Origin: Bacillota bacterium
Lineage (GTDB): Bacteria > Bacillota > Clostridia > Oscillospirales > Acutalibacteraceae
Reading direction: 5' to 3'
Length of the DNA stretch: 5,443 bases
Assembly (NCBI GenBank): GCA_009786275.1
Contig: WQTL01000323.1
Coordinates: 1-5,443 of the forward strand
Part shown: positions 5,135 through 5,443 of the stretch, one piece after another
Numbering within the stretch: the stretch's first letter is position 1
Layout: every line of letters begins with the position of its first letter
Made by a program: the position numbers and the translations under genes
Notes under the pieces: generated by a model
The model's database searches: none
What the model saw: only the letters and a program-made list of their open reading frames with translations
Told to the model about the DNA's origin: nothing

Positions 5135-5443
5135 TTAGAACCAGTCCACCCAGAACAGCGGCAGCACCAGCAGCCAGCGCCAGATCTTCAGAAGATGCAG
5201 CCCGATGGTCTTCAGCACCATCAGAAGCGTATCGCCGTCGGAGCTCTCCAGCGGGGTATACTCATAATACGTCCATTCCCATTCATAATCCCATTCCTCG
5301 TCGTAGCCGTAACCATGGCACAGCGTCGCCTCCATGAACTGCGGGTACCGCTCGTTCCCGGACACGGTGGGCTCGTCGGTCTCCAGGAACCATTCGTACC
5401 AGCCGCTGTAGCTGAGCTCCGAGCCGTGCATCTTGTTCAGGGC
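5135..5443 (-). CDS. Unidentified protein, C-terminal part, with hydrophobic tail (partial)
   Basis: The frame is open from the window edge to the TAA at 5135-5137; 102 codons are visible. There is an internal ATG at 5431, but no ribosome site precedes it and four further in-frame codons (ALNK) lie upstream, so the gene most likely starts outside the window. The visible part has an acidic, aromatic-rich stretch (YDEEWDYEWEWTYYEYTP) followed by a hydrophobic segment starting at TLLMVLKTIGLHLL and continuing with Trp-, Leu- and Phe-rich residues to the end, suggesting membrane association at the C-terminus. I do not recognise the family. The codon use and GC content resemble the lipid operon. 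It is separated from that operon by the long hairpin and a promoter, so it is probably a different transcript. Confidence 0.6.
   Translation of the reverse strand, partial: ALNKMHGSELSYSGWYEWFLETDEPTVSGNERYPQFMEATLCHGYGYDEEWDYEWEWTYYEYTPLESSDGDTLLMVLKTIGLHLLKIWRWLLVLPLFWVDWF

Noticed and set aside
1..5443. CRISPR array, tRNA, rRNA or defence genes
   Set aside because: No regularly spaced repeats, no cloverleaf-like sequence, and no nuclease, helicase or toxin-like motif were found.

Overview
The window looks like chromosomal DNA of a fairly GC-rich low-to-mid-complexity Firmicute, most likely a Clostridia/Oscillospiraceae-type gut bacterium. This is inferred from strong AGGAGG-like ribosome sites, textbook sigma-A promoters (TTGACA-17-TATACT; TTGCAA-17-TATAAT), a secreted protein of the SipW-dependent (TasA/camelysin-like) type, and an IS30-like transposase tail. 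No marker gene fixes the genus.

Left part (1-1740, plus strand, visibly AT-richer): the window opens with the last 25 codons of an IS30-family-like transposase (1-78). About 200 bases without a recognisable gene follow, then a strong promoter (277-305), an inverted repeat overlapping its -10 box, and a gene for an exported SipW-type protein. That gene is split in two: 379-693 carries the signal sequence and first part, and 698-1603 carries the rest in the +1 frame. The protein similarity pattern runs across the junction (IRVS then YKEM), and the second piece has no ribosome site, so this is best read as one gene broken by a one-base indel (or a sequencing error). A strong intrinsic terminator (1701-1739) closes it.

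Right part (1756-4918, minus strand, GC-rich): a tight three-gene operon read right to left: a PlsC-type acyltransferase with a zinc ribbon and an unassigned C-terminal domain (4918-3632), an AMP-forming acyl ligase (3620-1977, GTG start), and a dedicated acyl carrier protein (1980-1756, ATGA overlap with the ligase). Its promoter is at 4992-5020. The three activities fit together as fatty acid activation, loading on a private ACP, and transfer to an acceptor such as a lysophospholipid. This is a split counterpart of the E. coli Aas arrangement, in which the acyltransferase and acyl-ACP synthetase are fused. The acceptor is not shown by the sequence.

Right edge (5079-5443): a long two-segment hairpin, and the 3' end of an unidentified minus-strand gene encoding an acidic, aromatic-rich stretch followed by a C-terminal hydrophobic segment. 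Nothing here looks like a defence system or CRISPR array. The most interesting items are the acyltransferase/ligase/ACP operon with its unusual acyltransferase architecture, and the frameshifted SipW-type gene beside an insertion sequence.
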